Assembly (NCBI GenBank): GCA_900547835.1
Contig: URIJ01000056.1
Coordinates: 1-11,404 of the forward strand
Direction of reading: 5' to 3'
DNA: 11,404 bases
Source: an uncultured Collinsella sp.
Lineage (GTDB): Bacteria; Actinomycetota; Coriobacteriia; Coriobacteriales; Coriobacteriaceae
Numbering within the stretch: position 1 is the stretch's first letter; each line of letters begins with the position of its first letter. The notes under the pieces were generated by a model that was not told where the DNA came from, searched no databases, and was given only the letters and a program-made list of their open reading frames with translations. This document shows positions 5,393 to 11,404 of the stretch, in pieces. The position numbers were made by a program, and so were the translations under genes.

Positions 5393-7619
5393 ACTCGCTT
5401 GGGGCAACGTCCGCCGCGCCGGCCGCGATTACCTCGTCTACTTGCTGACGCTCACCTTGGGCGTCACGGTCTTCTATGCATTCAACACCGTATCAATGCA
5501 GGTCGATATCGCCGGCATTAAGGAAGAGGGCCTGTCCGAGCTCATGGGCACCATGCTCGGCTACCTCACGTACTTTTTGGCTGGTGTCATGGCCTTTTTG
5601 ATGGTGTATGCCAATAACTTCATCATGAAACGCCGCAAAAAGGAGTTTGGCCTGTACCAGGTGCTCGGCATGGGGCGCGGGCGCGTCGCCACGATCATGG
5701 CGCTCGAGACGGTGATCGTCTCGGTCGGCGCTTTTGTCGCCGGCATCGTGCTGGGCGTGGGGCTCTCGCAGCTCATGACATTCTTTACGGCCTCACTCTT
5801 CAAGACGCAGATCGCCAATTTCCGCTTCTTTTTCTCGGTGCATGCGTTCAACCTGACCCTTGCCTGCATGCTCGTAATGTTCGTGCTCACGCTCCTGCTG
5901 AACCTTCGCGCCGTGCGTCGTACCAAACTCATCGAGCTTATGGGTGCCGAGCGTCGCAACGAGAGCATCAAGACACGCAACCCCTGGATCGCGATTGCCA
6001 TCTTTGCCGTGGGCGTGGTGCTTGTGGGCGTGGCCTATTACCGTCTGCTACGTGATGGGTTCCCGCTAACCGCGACGGACAGCAAGCTGCAAGAGGCCAT
6101 GAACCAGTTTGGTATTACGACCGCTATGGTTACCGTGGGCACCTTTGCCCTGTTCTGGGGACTCTCGGGCATGCTCATCAAGCTGCTGCAGAGCCTGCGC
6201 AGCGTGTATTGGCGCGGCCTCAATATGTTTACCGTGCGTCAGCTTTCGGCCAAGGTCAATACGGTGTGCTTTTCGATGGGCGTCATCGCGATGATTCTGT
6301 TCCTGGCCATTACCTCGGTGACGTGCGGTATGTCAATTGCCAACGTGATGAATGAAAACCTGGAGCGCTATAACCCTGTTGACGTGTCTCAGACGTATGT
6401 CTATTACACGCCCGAAACGCTCGACTACTACAAGGAGTATGTCAATCCGTCTGAGGCCGATCGCATGGTGCTGGCCGATGCAACGGTCGATTTGTACGCT
6501 GCATGGCATGGCGATCGTAAAGATCCCGATAACGTTGCAGACGGTATTAAGGGCAAGTCGGCGGACAACAACGACGAGACCGGCAAGAAGGTCAATATCG
6601 CCGATGTTGCCGGTGAGCATGTGCAGATCGATTCGTATCTGAGTTACCCGTTTGGCGGTTCGAATCCTTCGGTGTCTGCGGGTGAGATGTGCAAGACCAT
6701 GGGCGAAAAGCTCCCCAAGGCGCTCGGGGGTAGCAATGCCGATACGATGGGCCTGTTTGTGACGCCGGCGAGCCAGTACAACAAACTGCGCCAGATGATG
6801 GGCGAGGAGCCGGTGAGCATTGGCCGCGACCAGTACCTGCTTACGTGTGATATGGGCGGTGAGCTGGGCGACCTGTACACCAAGTACATGGCCGGCGGCC
6901 ATACCCTCACCTTGGGCGGGCATGAGCTCAAGCCCGCAACCGATAAGTCGGACAAGGACACGGCGGCCATCGCCAACTCGGCGATGGGCAGTAACCCGGG
7001 TACCGTCGTCGTTGCCGACGAGCTGTTGTCCCAACTTAATCTGCAGCCGTATTCCAGTAGCCTGCTCGTTAATTACAAACAGGGGATGGATACGACCGAG
7101 GCAGACGAGAGCATTAAATACACTTTGCTCGACAATCTGCTCGTTGACGGCAAGGAGCCAGGGTCATGGGGAATCTTCATCACACGCTCCGAGATGTACA
7201 CGCAAGCAGCGCAAATGAACGGCATGATTAGCTATCTGGCCATCTACATTGGCTTTGTACTGGTCGTTGCGTGCGCGGCGATACTGTCGATCCAGCAGCT
7301 CTCCAATGTGGCCGACGGCAGCCGCAGCTATCGTGTGCTGGCACAGATCGGCTGTGACGACCGCCAGATCCGGCATTCGGTGATGGCGCAGCAAGCGGTG
7401 TTCTTCCTGTTCCCGCTGGCAGTGGGCTTGGCGCACTCCTTTGTGGCGCTCAAGGTGATCATCGAGTTGGTGAGCGTATTCGGCGATATGAGCATCGCCG
7501 GCACCGTGGGCCTCACCTGTGCAATCTTCCTGGCAGCCTACGGCGGCTACTTCCTGGTGACCTACCTCATGAGCGCCGGCATGGTACAAGCTGCCATCGC
7601 CACCCGCTACAGTGAGTAA
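5382..7619 (+). CDS. ABC transporter permease, BceB-type with FtsX domains
   Basis: A 745-residue inner-membrane permease. Ten hydrophobic segments can be read: about 17-37, 58-82, 104-128, 156-175, 202-220, 243-266, 294-317, then a large outer domain (about 320-612), and 613-637, 668-690 and 707-731. This is the BceB plan, with the ligand-binding outer domain between helices 7 and 8 and FtsX-type helices on both sides. The outer domain, nearly 290 residues, is larger than the roughly 200 residues of Bacillus BceB, so the ligand may differ. Cytoplasmic stretches KRRKKEFGLYQVLGMG (83-98) and RSYRVLAQIGCDDRQI (648-663) are typical coupling regions. I prefer the ATG at 5382, preceded by GTGAGGG; a GTG at 5370 in the same frame is an alternative. 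Translation is coupled to the ATPase. The substrate is not identified; a peptide antibiotic is the family expectation. Confidence 0.9.
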   Translation: MLCKLAWGNVRRAGRDYLVYLLTLTLGVTVFYAFNTVSMQVDIAGIKEEGLSELMGTMLGYLTYFLAGVMAFLMVYANNFIMKRRKKEFGLYQVLGMGRGRVATIMALETVIVSVGAFVAGIVLGVGLSQLMTFFTASLFKTQIANFRFFFSVHAFNLTLACMLVMFVLTLLLNLRAVRRTKLIELMGAERRNESIKTRNPWIAIAIFAVGVVLVGVAYYRLLRDGFPLTATDSKLQEAMNQFGITTAMVTVGTFALFWGLSGMLIKLLQSLRSVYWRGLNMFTVRQLSAKVNTVCFSMGVIAMILFLAITSVTCGMSIANVMNENLERYNPVDVSQTYVYYTPETLDYYKEYVNPSEADRMVLADATVDLYAAWHGDRKDPDNVADGIKGKSADNNDETGKKVNIADVAGEHVQIDSYLSYPFGGSNPSVSAGEMCKTMGEKLPKALGGSNADTMGLFVTPASQYNKLRQMMGEEPVSIGRDQYLLTCDMGGELGDLYTKYMAGGHTLTLGGHELKPATDKSDKDTAAIANSAMGSNPGTVVVADELLSQLNLQPYSSSLLVNYKQGMDTTEADESIKYTLLDNLLVDGKEPGSWGIFITRSEMYTQAAQMNGMISYLAIYIGFVLVVACAAILSIQQLSNVADGSRSYRVLAQIGCDDRQIRHSVMAQQAVFFLFPLAVGLAHSFVALKVIIELVSVFGDMSIAGTVGLTCAIFLAAYGGYFLVTYLMSAGMVQAAIATRYSE

Positions 7620-7656
7620 CAGGCGGGCAAAACCGTCGCAAAATCAGAGCGAATAA

Positions 7657-7697
7657 CCGCCGCGAAGGGAGTCCAGCTCCCTTCGCGGCGGTATTTT
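7657..7697 (+). terminator. Intrinsic terminator of the ABC transporter genes
   Basis: A perfect 15-bp stem (7657-7671 with 7677-7691, loop TCCAG) begins 37 bases after the permease stop and is followed by TATTTT. It is nearly the same sequence as the second hairpin at 7855-7895. Confidence 0.85.
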
Positions 7698-7720
7698 GCG
7701 TATCTAGAGCATCTCAGATG

Positions 7721-7841
7721 CAAGTGAGTAGGCTTTTTTGGATCTGCCGAGCACATCGCGGCAAGTGCTCAATAAAATCGCAGGTCAGGGCTGTGGCGTT
7801 TTGAGGTGTGCTCGGCATCCCGCCAAAAGACTACTCACTTG
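7721..7841. repeat. 121-bp inverted-repeat element with 35-base arms
   Basis: Left arm 7721-7755 (CAAGTGAGTA...GCCGAGCACA) and right arm 7807-7841 (TGTGCTCGGC...TACTCACTTG) are inverted copies. The outer 11 and inner 11 bases pair exactly; the middle is diverged. Inside, GAGCAC (7749-7754) can also pair with GTGCTC at 7765-7770, giving an alternative fold. There is no protein-coding content and no obvious target duplication. It lies exactly between two near-identical terminator hairpins. Probably a short non-autonomous or palindromic repeat; the arms do not resemble the palindrome at 1054-1205. Confidence 0.75.
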
Positions 7842-7854
7842 GTTTTACTGCTAG

Positions 7855-7895
7855 AAAACCGCCGCGAGGGAAAGTAGCTCCCTCGCGGCGGTTTT
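7855..7895. terminator. Second terminator hairpin, usable from both strands
   Basis: AAAACCGCCGCGAGGGA (7855-7871) pairs over 17 bases with TCCCTCGCGGCGGTTTT (7879-7895) around a 7-base loop. There is a T-run after the stem on the + strand and, because of the AAAA on the left, also on the - strand. It could end transcripts from both the ABC genes and the LuxR gene. Confidence 0.75.
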
Positions 7896-7913
7896 TGGCG
7901 TTTGCCCAGATAA

Positions 7914-7950
7914 AACCTGCCAAAATAAACCTGTCCCTTTTTGGCAGGTT
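7914..7950 (-). terminator. Terminator hairpin overlapping the stop codon of the LuxR-type gene
   Basis: AACCTGCCAAAA (7914-7925) and TTTTGGCAGGTT (7939-7950) form a perfect 12-bp stem. Read on the minus strand, the stem starts inside the stop codon (7949-7951) and is followed by TTTTATC. The stem has fewer GC pairs than the two neighbouring hairpins. Confidence 0.6.
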
Positions 7951-8914
7951 ATCGCTTCCAAAAGTGGAGGATCAAGGTCGTACGGTTTTGCTGTTCGGTT
8001 TTGACCAGGATGTTGTGAATATGGGTTTTGACGGTGCCCACGGCAAGGAAGAGCTCGTCAGCGATCTCTTGGTTCGATTTGCCCAGGACAACTAGACGCA
8101 TAACTTCGGTCTCACGGTTGGAGAGCTTGTAGGCGTTGCGATAGAAGGGCATCTGCTCTTCGATGTGTCGATCAAGATCGCTGACGTTCTTTTCCTCGGG
8201 CGCCTCCTGCATGCGGATTGAAAGCACGTGGTAGGAGTAGATGATCAGCAGAATCGCAAAGTAGCAGGCAAAGACGTTTTCGCTAAAGTTGCGCTCGGAC
8301 AGATATAGTTGCAGCCAAGAGGGCGCCAGACTCATGGGGACAATCAGAATGTTGTAGAAATCCTCGGCAACGATGCAACCGACCAGAATAGCGCCGATAA
8401 TCAGGTGCTTTTGTTGGTTGTTAACGCGTGCCTTCAGCTCGACTTGTGTGCTCTTGCGTGCCGTCCAAAAGATATATAGCCCCACGAAAACAAGGAATAC
8501 CTGACGCATCGTGTAGTAGAGCCATTGATGAATGGGGCCGTAGGGGACAGCGACGATAATCAGCAGCTCGCTCAGCAAGAACGTTGCGACGGGAATGGCA
8601 AACTGCTTTTTTGAATGCTTGTCGAGCAAATCCATGGCAATGAGCCAAATAAAAGCCTGCGAAGCGGTCGCCACAAAGGTCCGCAACACAGGCATGGTAA
8701 TTGAGTAATAGTCGCTGGCTGGAAAACTCTGGTTTTGCAGCGTGTATTCAAAAAAGAAAATCTCGGTCATCTCGATGGCATAGCAGATAAATACGCCGCT
8801 GCCATAGATAAAGAAGCGTCGACGGGACGAGGCATAGGCGGCAAGCGAAAGCACCGCCGTCACAATACAGATCACGAGTATCGCTAGGGTATAGAAGAAC
8901 ATCAGGGTGTTCAT
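7949..8914 (-). CDS. aguR: Membrane-bound LuxR-family regulator, probable AguR-type activator of the agmatine genes
   Basis: A 321-residue one-component regulator. The N-terminal two thirds are membrane-embedded, with seven hydrophobic segments at about 5-27, 34-55, 75-96, 106-124, 132-150, 170-190 and 211-232. A charged linker follows (about 235-262), and the C-terminus (264-321) is a LuxR/GerE helix-turn-helix: LSNRETEVMRLVVLGKSNQE, then EIADELFLAVGTVKTHIHNI. There is no receiver domain. Membrane LuxR proteins of this build are frequent in Coriobacteriia. AguR of Lactococcus lactis and Enterococcus is also a transmembrane LuxR-type activator that responds to agmatine. The gene is divergent from putrescine carbamoyltransferase, which is why I propose that role. 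The name rests on context and architecture, not on close sequence comparison. The ATG at 8914 has only a weak ribosome site (GGGACGG); a TTGAGA/TATACA promoter lies upstream. Confidence 0.85.
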   Translation of the reverse strand: MNTLMFFYTLAILVICIVTAVLSLAAYASSRRRFFIYGSGVFICYAIEMTEIFFFEYTLQNQSFPASDYYSITMPVLRTFVATASQAFIWLIAMDLLDKHSKKQFAIPVATFLLSELLIIVAVPYGPIHQWLYYTMRQVFLVFVGLYIFWTARKSTQVELKARVNNQQKHLIIGAILVGCIVAEDFYNILIVPMSLAPSWLQLYLSERNFSENVFACYFAILLIIYSYHVLSIRMQEAPEEKNVSDLDRHIEEQMPFYRNAYKLSNRETEVMRLVVLGKSNQEIADELFLAVGTVKTHIHNILVKTEQQNRTTLILHFWKR

Positions 8915-8953
8915 CTGTCACCGTCCCATCTCATTTATTCTATGGCCGAGCTC

Positions 8954-8983
8954 TGTATACCTTGTGGGATATAGACGTCTCAA
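8954..8983 (-). promoter_or_regulatory. Promoter of the LuxR-type regulator gene
   Basis: On the minus strand TTGAGA (plus-strand 8978-8983), an 18-base spacer and TATACA (8954-8959) form a plausible sigma-70-type promoter. Transcription would start near 8947, giving a leader of about 33 bases before the ATG at 8914. Confidence 0.5.
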
Positions 8984-9031
8984 CCCTTCGTTTCATTGCG
9001 GATTAGGCGCCGAGATACAGCATAGCCGTAT

Positions 9032-9121
9032 ACCGTTCACGGTTCTAGATGGTGAACCCCCTGTAAACTCTTGACCTGCGGGTTTATATTGGTTTAGAGG
9101 GGGTGTAACTCCGTGAACGGT
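9032..9121. promoter_or_regulatory. Nested dyads around the aguB promoter, probable regulator-binding region
   Basis: Three copies of one half-site occur: GTTCAC at 9035-9040, GTGAAC at 9052-9057 and GTGAAC at 9113-9118. The first two form a dyad (GTTCAC-N11-GTGAAC) centred near 9046. The first and third sit in perfect 11-base inverted arms ACCGTTCACGG (9032-9042) and CCGTGAACGGT (9111-9121). A further dyad, 9056-9068 with 9092-9104 (ACCCCCTGTAAAC against GTTTAGAGGGGGT, one mismatch), encloses the promoter -35 box. I infer binding by the divergent LuxR-type regulator. Confidence 0.6.
9071..9098 (+). promoter_or_regulatory. Promoter of the putrescine carbamoyltransferase operon
   Basis: TTGACC (9071-9076), a 16-base spacer and TTTAGA (9093-9098), with TGG directly before the -10 box as an extended -10 element. 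Transcription would start near 9105 with a leader of about 140 bases. The GTTCAC/GTGAAC dyad is centred about 59 bases upstream of that start, a usual position for an activator, and the weak -10 box fits a promoter that needs one. Confidence 0.5.
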
Positions 9122-9244
9122 CTTTAATCCCGAATAAACTAGGTAAAAATTGCATACGGGTGAATGATGGTCTTGTCAACACGAGGCGTGATGTTCGAGC
9201 GCCTCATAGTAATAGTCGGCAAGACCGGCGGAAAGGAAATCGAC

Positions 9245-10318
9245 ATGGCACTGCCTAAGGATTTCATCGACACCAACGACTTCACCAAAGAGCAGATCCT
9301 GGCTATCGAGGATCTTGGCCTGGCAATGAAGAAGGCCATCAAGGTTGACGGTTATTATCCGCACCTGCTTCGCAACAAGAGCCTTGGCATGATCTTCCAG
9401 CAGGTCTCCACCCGCACTCGTCTTTCCTTCGAGACCGCTATGACCGACCTCGGCGGCCATGCTCAGTTCTATGGCCCTGGCACCATCCAGCTCGGCGGTC
9501 ACGAGTCCCTGGGCGACACCGCTCGCGTTATGGGCTCGCTGCTCGACATCATGATGGCTCGCGTTGACCGTCACAAGGACGTCGTCGGCCTCGCCGAGGG
9601 CTCTGCTGTGCCCGTCATCAACGGCATGTCCGAGTTCAACCATCCCACGCAGGAGATGGGCGACCTCATGACCATGCTCGAGAACCTCCCCGAGGGCAAG
9701 AAGATCGAGGACTGCACCCTGGCCTTCATCGGCGACGCCACCCAGGTCTGCGTCTCCCTCATGTTCATCGCCTCCAAGGTCGGCATGAAGTTTGTCCAGT
9801 TTGGACCTAAGGGCCACCAGATCCCCGACGGCGGCCTGCACGTTGGCACCGTCGAGGAGCGCGCCGAGTTCGGCAAGCAGATGATGGCCATCGCCGAGGA
9901 GAACTGCAAGGTCTCCGGCGGCTCGGTCGTCATCTCCGACGACATCGAGTGCATCAAGGGCGCCGACTTCATCTACACCGACGTGTGGTATGGCCTGTAC
10001 GACGAGGAGGTCTCGGGCGAGAACTACATGGACGTGTTCTATCCCAAGTATCAGGTCACCATGGACATGATGAACTTCGCCGGCCCCAACTCCAAGTTCA
10101 TGCACTGCCTGCCGGCCACCCGCAACGAGGAAGTCGTCGACGAGGTCATGGACGATCCCGAGCGCTCCCTGTGCTGGGTCGAGGCCGAGAACCGCAAGCA
10201 CTCCATCCGTGCTCTCCTTGCCGCCCTGGGCAAGCGCACCCCGCTCAACGACGAGGGTGTCGAGTACTCCGCCAAGGCTGAGCTCCACGCCGCTCTCGAG
10301 GCTCTCGAGCAGCTCTAA
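9245..10318 (+). CDS. aguB: Putrescine carbamoyltransferase
   Basis: Converts N-carbamoylputrescine and phosphate to putrescine and carbamoyl phosphate, the second step of agmatine deiminase-dependent energy production; cytoplasmic trimer in known members. The 357-residue product has the transcarbamylase landmarks: STRTR (55-59) for carbamoyl phosphate, YGPGTIQLG (76-84), NHPTQE (132-137), YTDVWYGLYD (244-253) and HCLPATR (287-293). The wording around these motifs (GMIFQQVSTRTR, VINGMSEFNHPTQEMGDL) follows the enterococcal putrescine carbamoyltransferase rather than ornithine carbamoyltransferase. It is somewhat longer than the 339 residues I recall for the Enterococcus enzyme; the excess lies mainly near 190-215 and at the C-terminus. 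The ATG at 9245 has AAGGA 7 bases upstream and gives the right N-terminus; an in-frame ATG at 9164 would add residues unlike the family. It is followed by a transporter and preceded by a divergent membrane LuxR regulator. Confidence 0.93.
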   Translation: MALPKDFIDTNDFTKEQILAIEDLGLAMKKAIKVDGYYPHLLRNKSLGMIFQQVSTRTRLSFETAMTDLGGHAQFYGPGTIQLGGHESLGDTARVMGSLLDIMMARVDRHKDVVGLAEGSAVPVINGMSEFNHPTQEMGDLMTMLENLPEGKKIEDCTLAFIGDATQVCVSLMFIASKVGMKFVQFGPKGHQIPDGGLHVGTVEERAEFGKQMMAIAEENCKVSGGSVVISDDIECIKGADFIYTDVWYGLYDEEVSGENYMDVFYPKYQVTMDMMNFAGPNSKFMHCLPATRNEEVVDEVMDDPERSLCWVEAENRKHSIRALLAALGKRTPLNDEGVEYSAKAELHAALEALEQL

Positions 10319-10344
10319 GCCTCAAGGCTTCTAAAAGCACGTTT

Positions 10345-10377
10345 GCGGGCGGTGGATGCTCGTCTCCTGCCGCCCGC
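10345..10377 (+). other. Hairpin downstream of aguB
   Basis: GCGGGCGG (10345-10352) pairs perfectly with CCGCCCGC (10370-10377) around a 17-base loop, 26 bases after the aguB stop. There is no T-run, so it is more likely an mRNA-stabilising or processing structure, or a weak attenuator, than a full terminator. Confidence 0.55.
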
Positions 10378-10380
10378 TCA

Positions 10381-10420
10381 CCGAGGCCCAAGCAATTGCC
10401 TTAATGCCTTAGGGCCTCGG
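10381..10420 (+). other. Second hairpin between aguB and the transporter gene
   Basis: CCGAGGCCC (10381-10389) pairs perfectly with GGGCCTCGG (10412-10420). The loop contains the tandem TGCCTTA-A-TGCCTTA. It lies 31 bases before the transporter ATG, directly ahead of its AAGGAG ribosome site. With the hairpin at 10345-10377 it may tune the amount of transporter relative to aguB. Confidence 0.55.
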
Positions 10421-10451
10421 ATCTGTCCAAGACTGAGCGAAGGAGCTCATC

Positions 10452-11404
10452 ATGAGCGACGGAAAGAAAAAGCTTTCCTTCTTTACGGTCATTTCGACCA
10501 TCATCTGCGTCGTCTTCGTTTGCGAGGCCGCCGCACCTGCTGCCGCCATCGGCAACCAGCAGTTCTTCTGGTGGATCTTCCTGATCCTGACCTTCCTGAT
10601 CCCTTACGGCATGGTCGTCGCCGAGCTCGGCACCACCTATGACGGCGAGGGCGGCATTTACGACTGGGTACGCGATGGCCTGGGCGACAAGTGGGGCGCC
10701 CGCATCTCGTACTACTACTGGATTAACTACCCGCTGTGGATCGCCTCGCTGGCAACCATGTTCCCCGACATCCTGGGCATGGTCTTCGGCGTCGAGTTCA
10801 ACCTGATCGCCAAGATGGTTATCGAACTTGCCTTCGTGTGGATCGTGTACCTCATGGGCCGCTCCAAGGCTGCCGACTCCGAGTGGGTCCTTAACGGTGG
10901 CGCCATCATCAAGGTCGCCGTCGCCGTTATCGTTGGCGCTTTGGGCATTTGGTATGCCATGGAGAACGGTTTTGCGAACGACATGTCCGCTGCCACCTTC
11001 CTGCCCGAGCTCACCAACACCAACGCTCTCGGCTACCTGTCGATCATCATCTTTAACTTCATGGGCTTCGAGGTCATCTGCACCATGACCGACGACATGG
11101 CCGATCCCGCTCGCGATATCCCCAAGGCTATCATCGTCGGTGGCCTGTCCATCGCCGTGATCTACCTGTTCGCTGGCTTTGGCATCGGCGCTGCTGTGCC
11201 GGCCGATTCCATCGACCCCGACTATGGCATGATTGTCGCAGTCCAGACCATGGTGGGCGACTCTATGATCTTCAAGGTCATCTGCATCGCCTTCCTGATC
11301 ACCCTGTTCGCCAACATGGCCGCCTGGTCCTTCGGCGTCAACTCCGTCGCCCGCTACGCTGCCGAGCACGGCAACATGCCCAAGGTCTTCGCCTCGATGA
11401 TCTC
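10452..11404 (+). CDS. aguD: APC-family transporter, probable agmatine/putrescine exchanger (partial, cut by window end)
   Basis: The first 317 residues of a membrane transporter of the amino acid-polyamine-organocation family; the frame is open to the window edge, with two further bases. Hydrophobic segments are visible at about 9-33, 38-58, 86-112, 116-136, 149-168, 191-211, 225-247 and 273-298. Typical family features are the helix 1 break EAAAPAAAIG (25-34), PYGMVVAELGTTYDGEGGIY (51-70), the helix 6 stretch FNFMGFEVI (201-209) and DMADPARDIPKAI (215-227). Its place directly after putrescine carbamoyltransferase fits AguD, which takes up agmatine and exports putrescine; sequence alone would also allow another amino acid or amine permease. 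The ATG at 10452 has AAGGAG 6 bases before it. The 133-base gap to aguB holds two hairpins but no clear promoter, so co-transcription is likely. Confidence 0.88.
   Translation, partial: MSDGKKKLSFFTVISTIICVVFVCEAAAPAAAIGNQQFFWWIFLILTFLIPYGMVVAELGTTYDGEGGIYDWVRDGLGDKWGARISYYYWINYPLWIASLATMFPDILGMVFGVEFNLIAKMVIELAFVWIVYLMGRSKAADSEWVLNGGAIIKVAVAVIVGALGIWYAMENGFANDMSAATFLPELTNTNALGYLSIIIFNFMGFEVICTMTDDMADPARDIPKAIIVGGLSIAVIYLFAGFGIGAAVPADSIDPDYGMIVAVQTMVGDSMIFKVICIAFLITLFANMAAWSFGVNSVARYAAEHGNMPKVFASMI

Noticed and set aside
9164..9244. Upstream in-frame ATG for aguB
   Set aside because: It would add 27 residues unlike the family, while the ATG at 9245 has AAGGA at correct spacing and gives the expected N-terminus.
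9176..10288. Long minus-strand open frame (370 codons) opposite aguB
   Set aside because: Antisense shadow of a gene with intact transcarbamylase motifs; the composition (Val, Leu, Gly, His, Asp) is an artefact of its codon use.
10401..11369. Minus-strand open frame (322 codons) opposite the transporter
   Set aside because: Asp/Gly/His-rich antisense of a hydrophobic membrane protein; no recognisable domain or ribosome site.

Overview
The window looks like chromosomal DNA from a high-GC, host-associated actinobacterium of the class Coriobacteriia, most likely Collinsella or a close relative. This is an inference from base composition, from a seven-helix membrane LuxR regulator of the kind common in that class, and from the gene mix; there is no rRNA or other marker gene. 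I saw no tRNA, rRNA, CRISPR array, transposase or phage gene.

Layout. (1) 172-1029 (+): a class II ketose-bisphosphate aldolase. (2) 1030-1363: a gene-free stretch between convergent genes, filled by a nested palindrome of about 150 bp and a second, diverged copy of its right half. (3) 1364-4458 (-): four genes pointing the same way. In transcription order these are a MutT-like Nudix domain fused to a Vsr-type mismatch endonuclease (TTG start), a possible 69-residue protein, an AraC-family regulator with a cupin domain, and a HAD-family phosphatase. (4) 4607-7619 (+): an overlapping gene pair for a BceAB-type ABC transporter (ATPase plus ten-helix permease with a large outer domain), without an adjacent two-component system. 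(5) 7620-7948: two near-identical terminator hairpins on either side of a 121-bp inverted repeat, then a terminator for the next gene. (6) 7949-8914 (-): a membrane-bound LuxR-type regulator. (7) 9245 to the window end (+): putrescine carbamoyltransferase followed by an APC-family transporter cut off by the window edge.

How the genes work together. Region 6-7 reads as the start of an agmatine deiminase (AGDI) cluster: a membrane LuxR regulator of the AguR type divergent from aguB (putrescine carbamoyltransferase) and aguD (probable agmatine/putrescine exchanger). In known clusters aguA (agmatine deiminase) and aguC (carbamate kinase) complete the route, so they should lie just beyond 11404. 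The aguB promoter region carries three GTTCAC/GTGAAC half-sites and two longer dyads, placed as expected for an activator site. The BceAB-like pair probably handles a peptide antibiotic or another envelope-active molecule. The Nudix-Vsr fusion joins nucleotide-pool cleaning and mismatch nicking in one chain and is the most unusual protein here.
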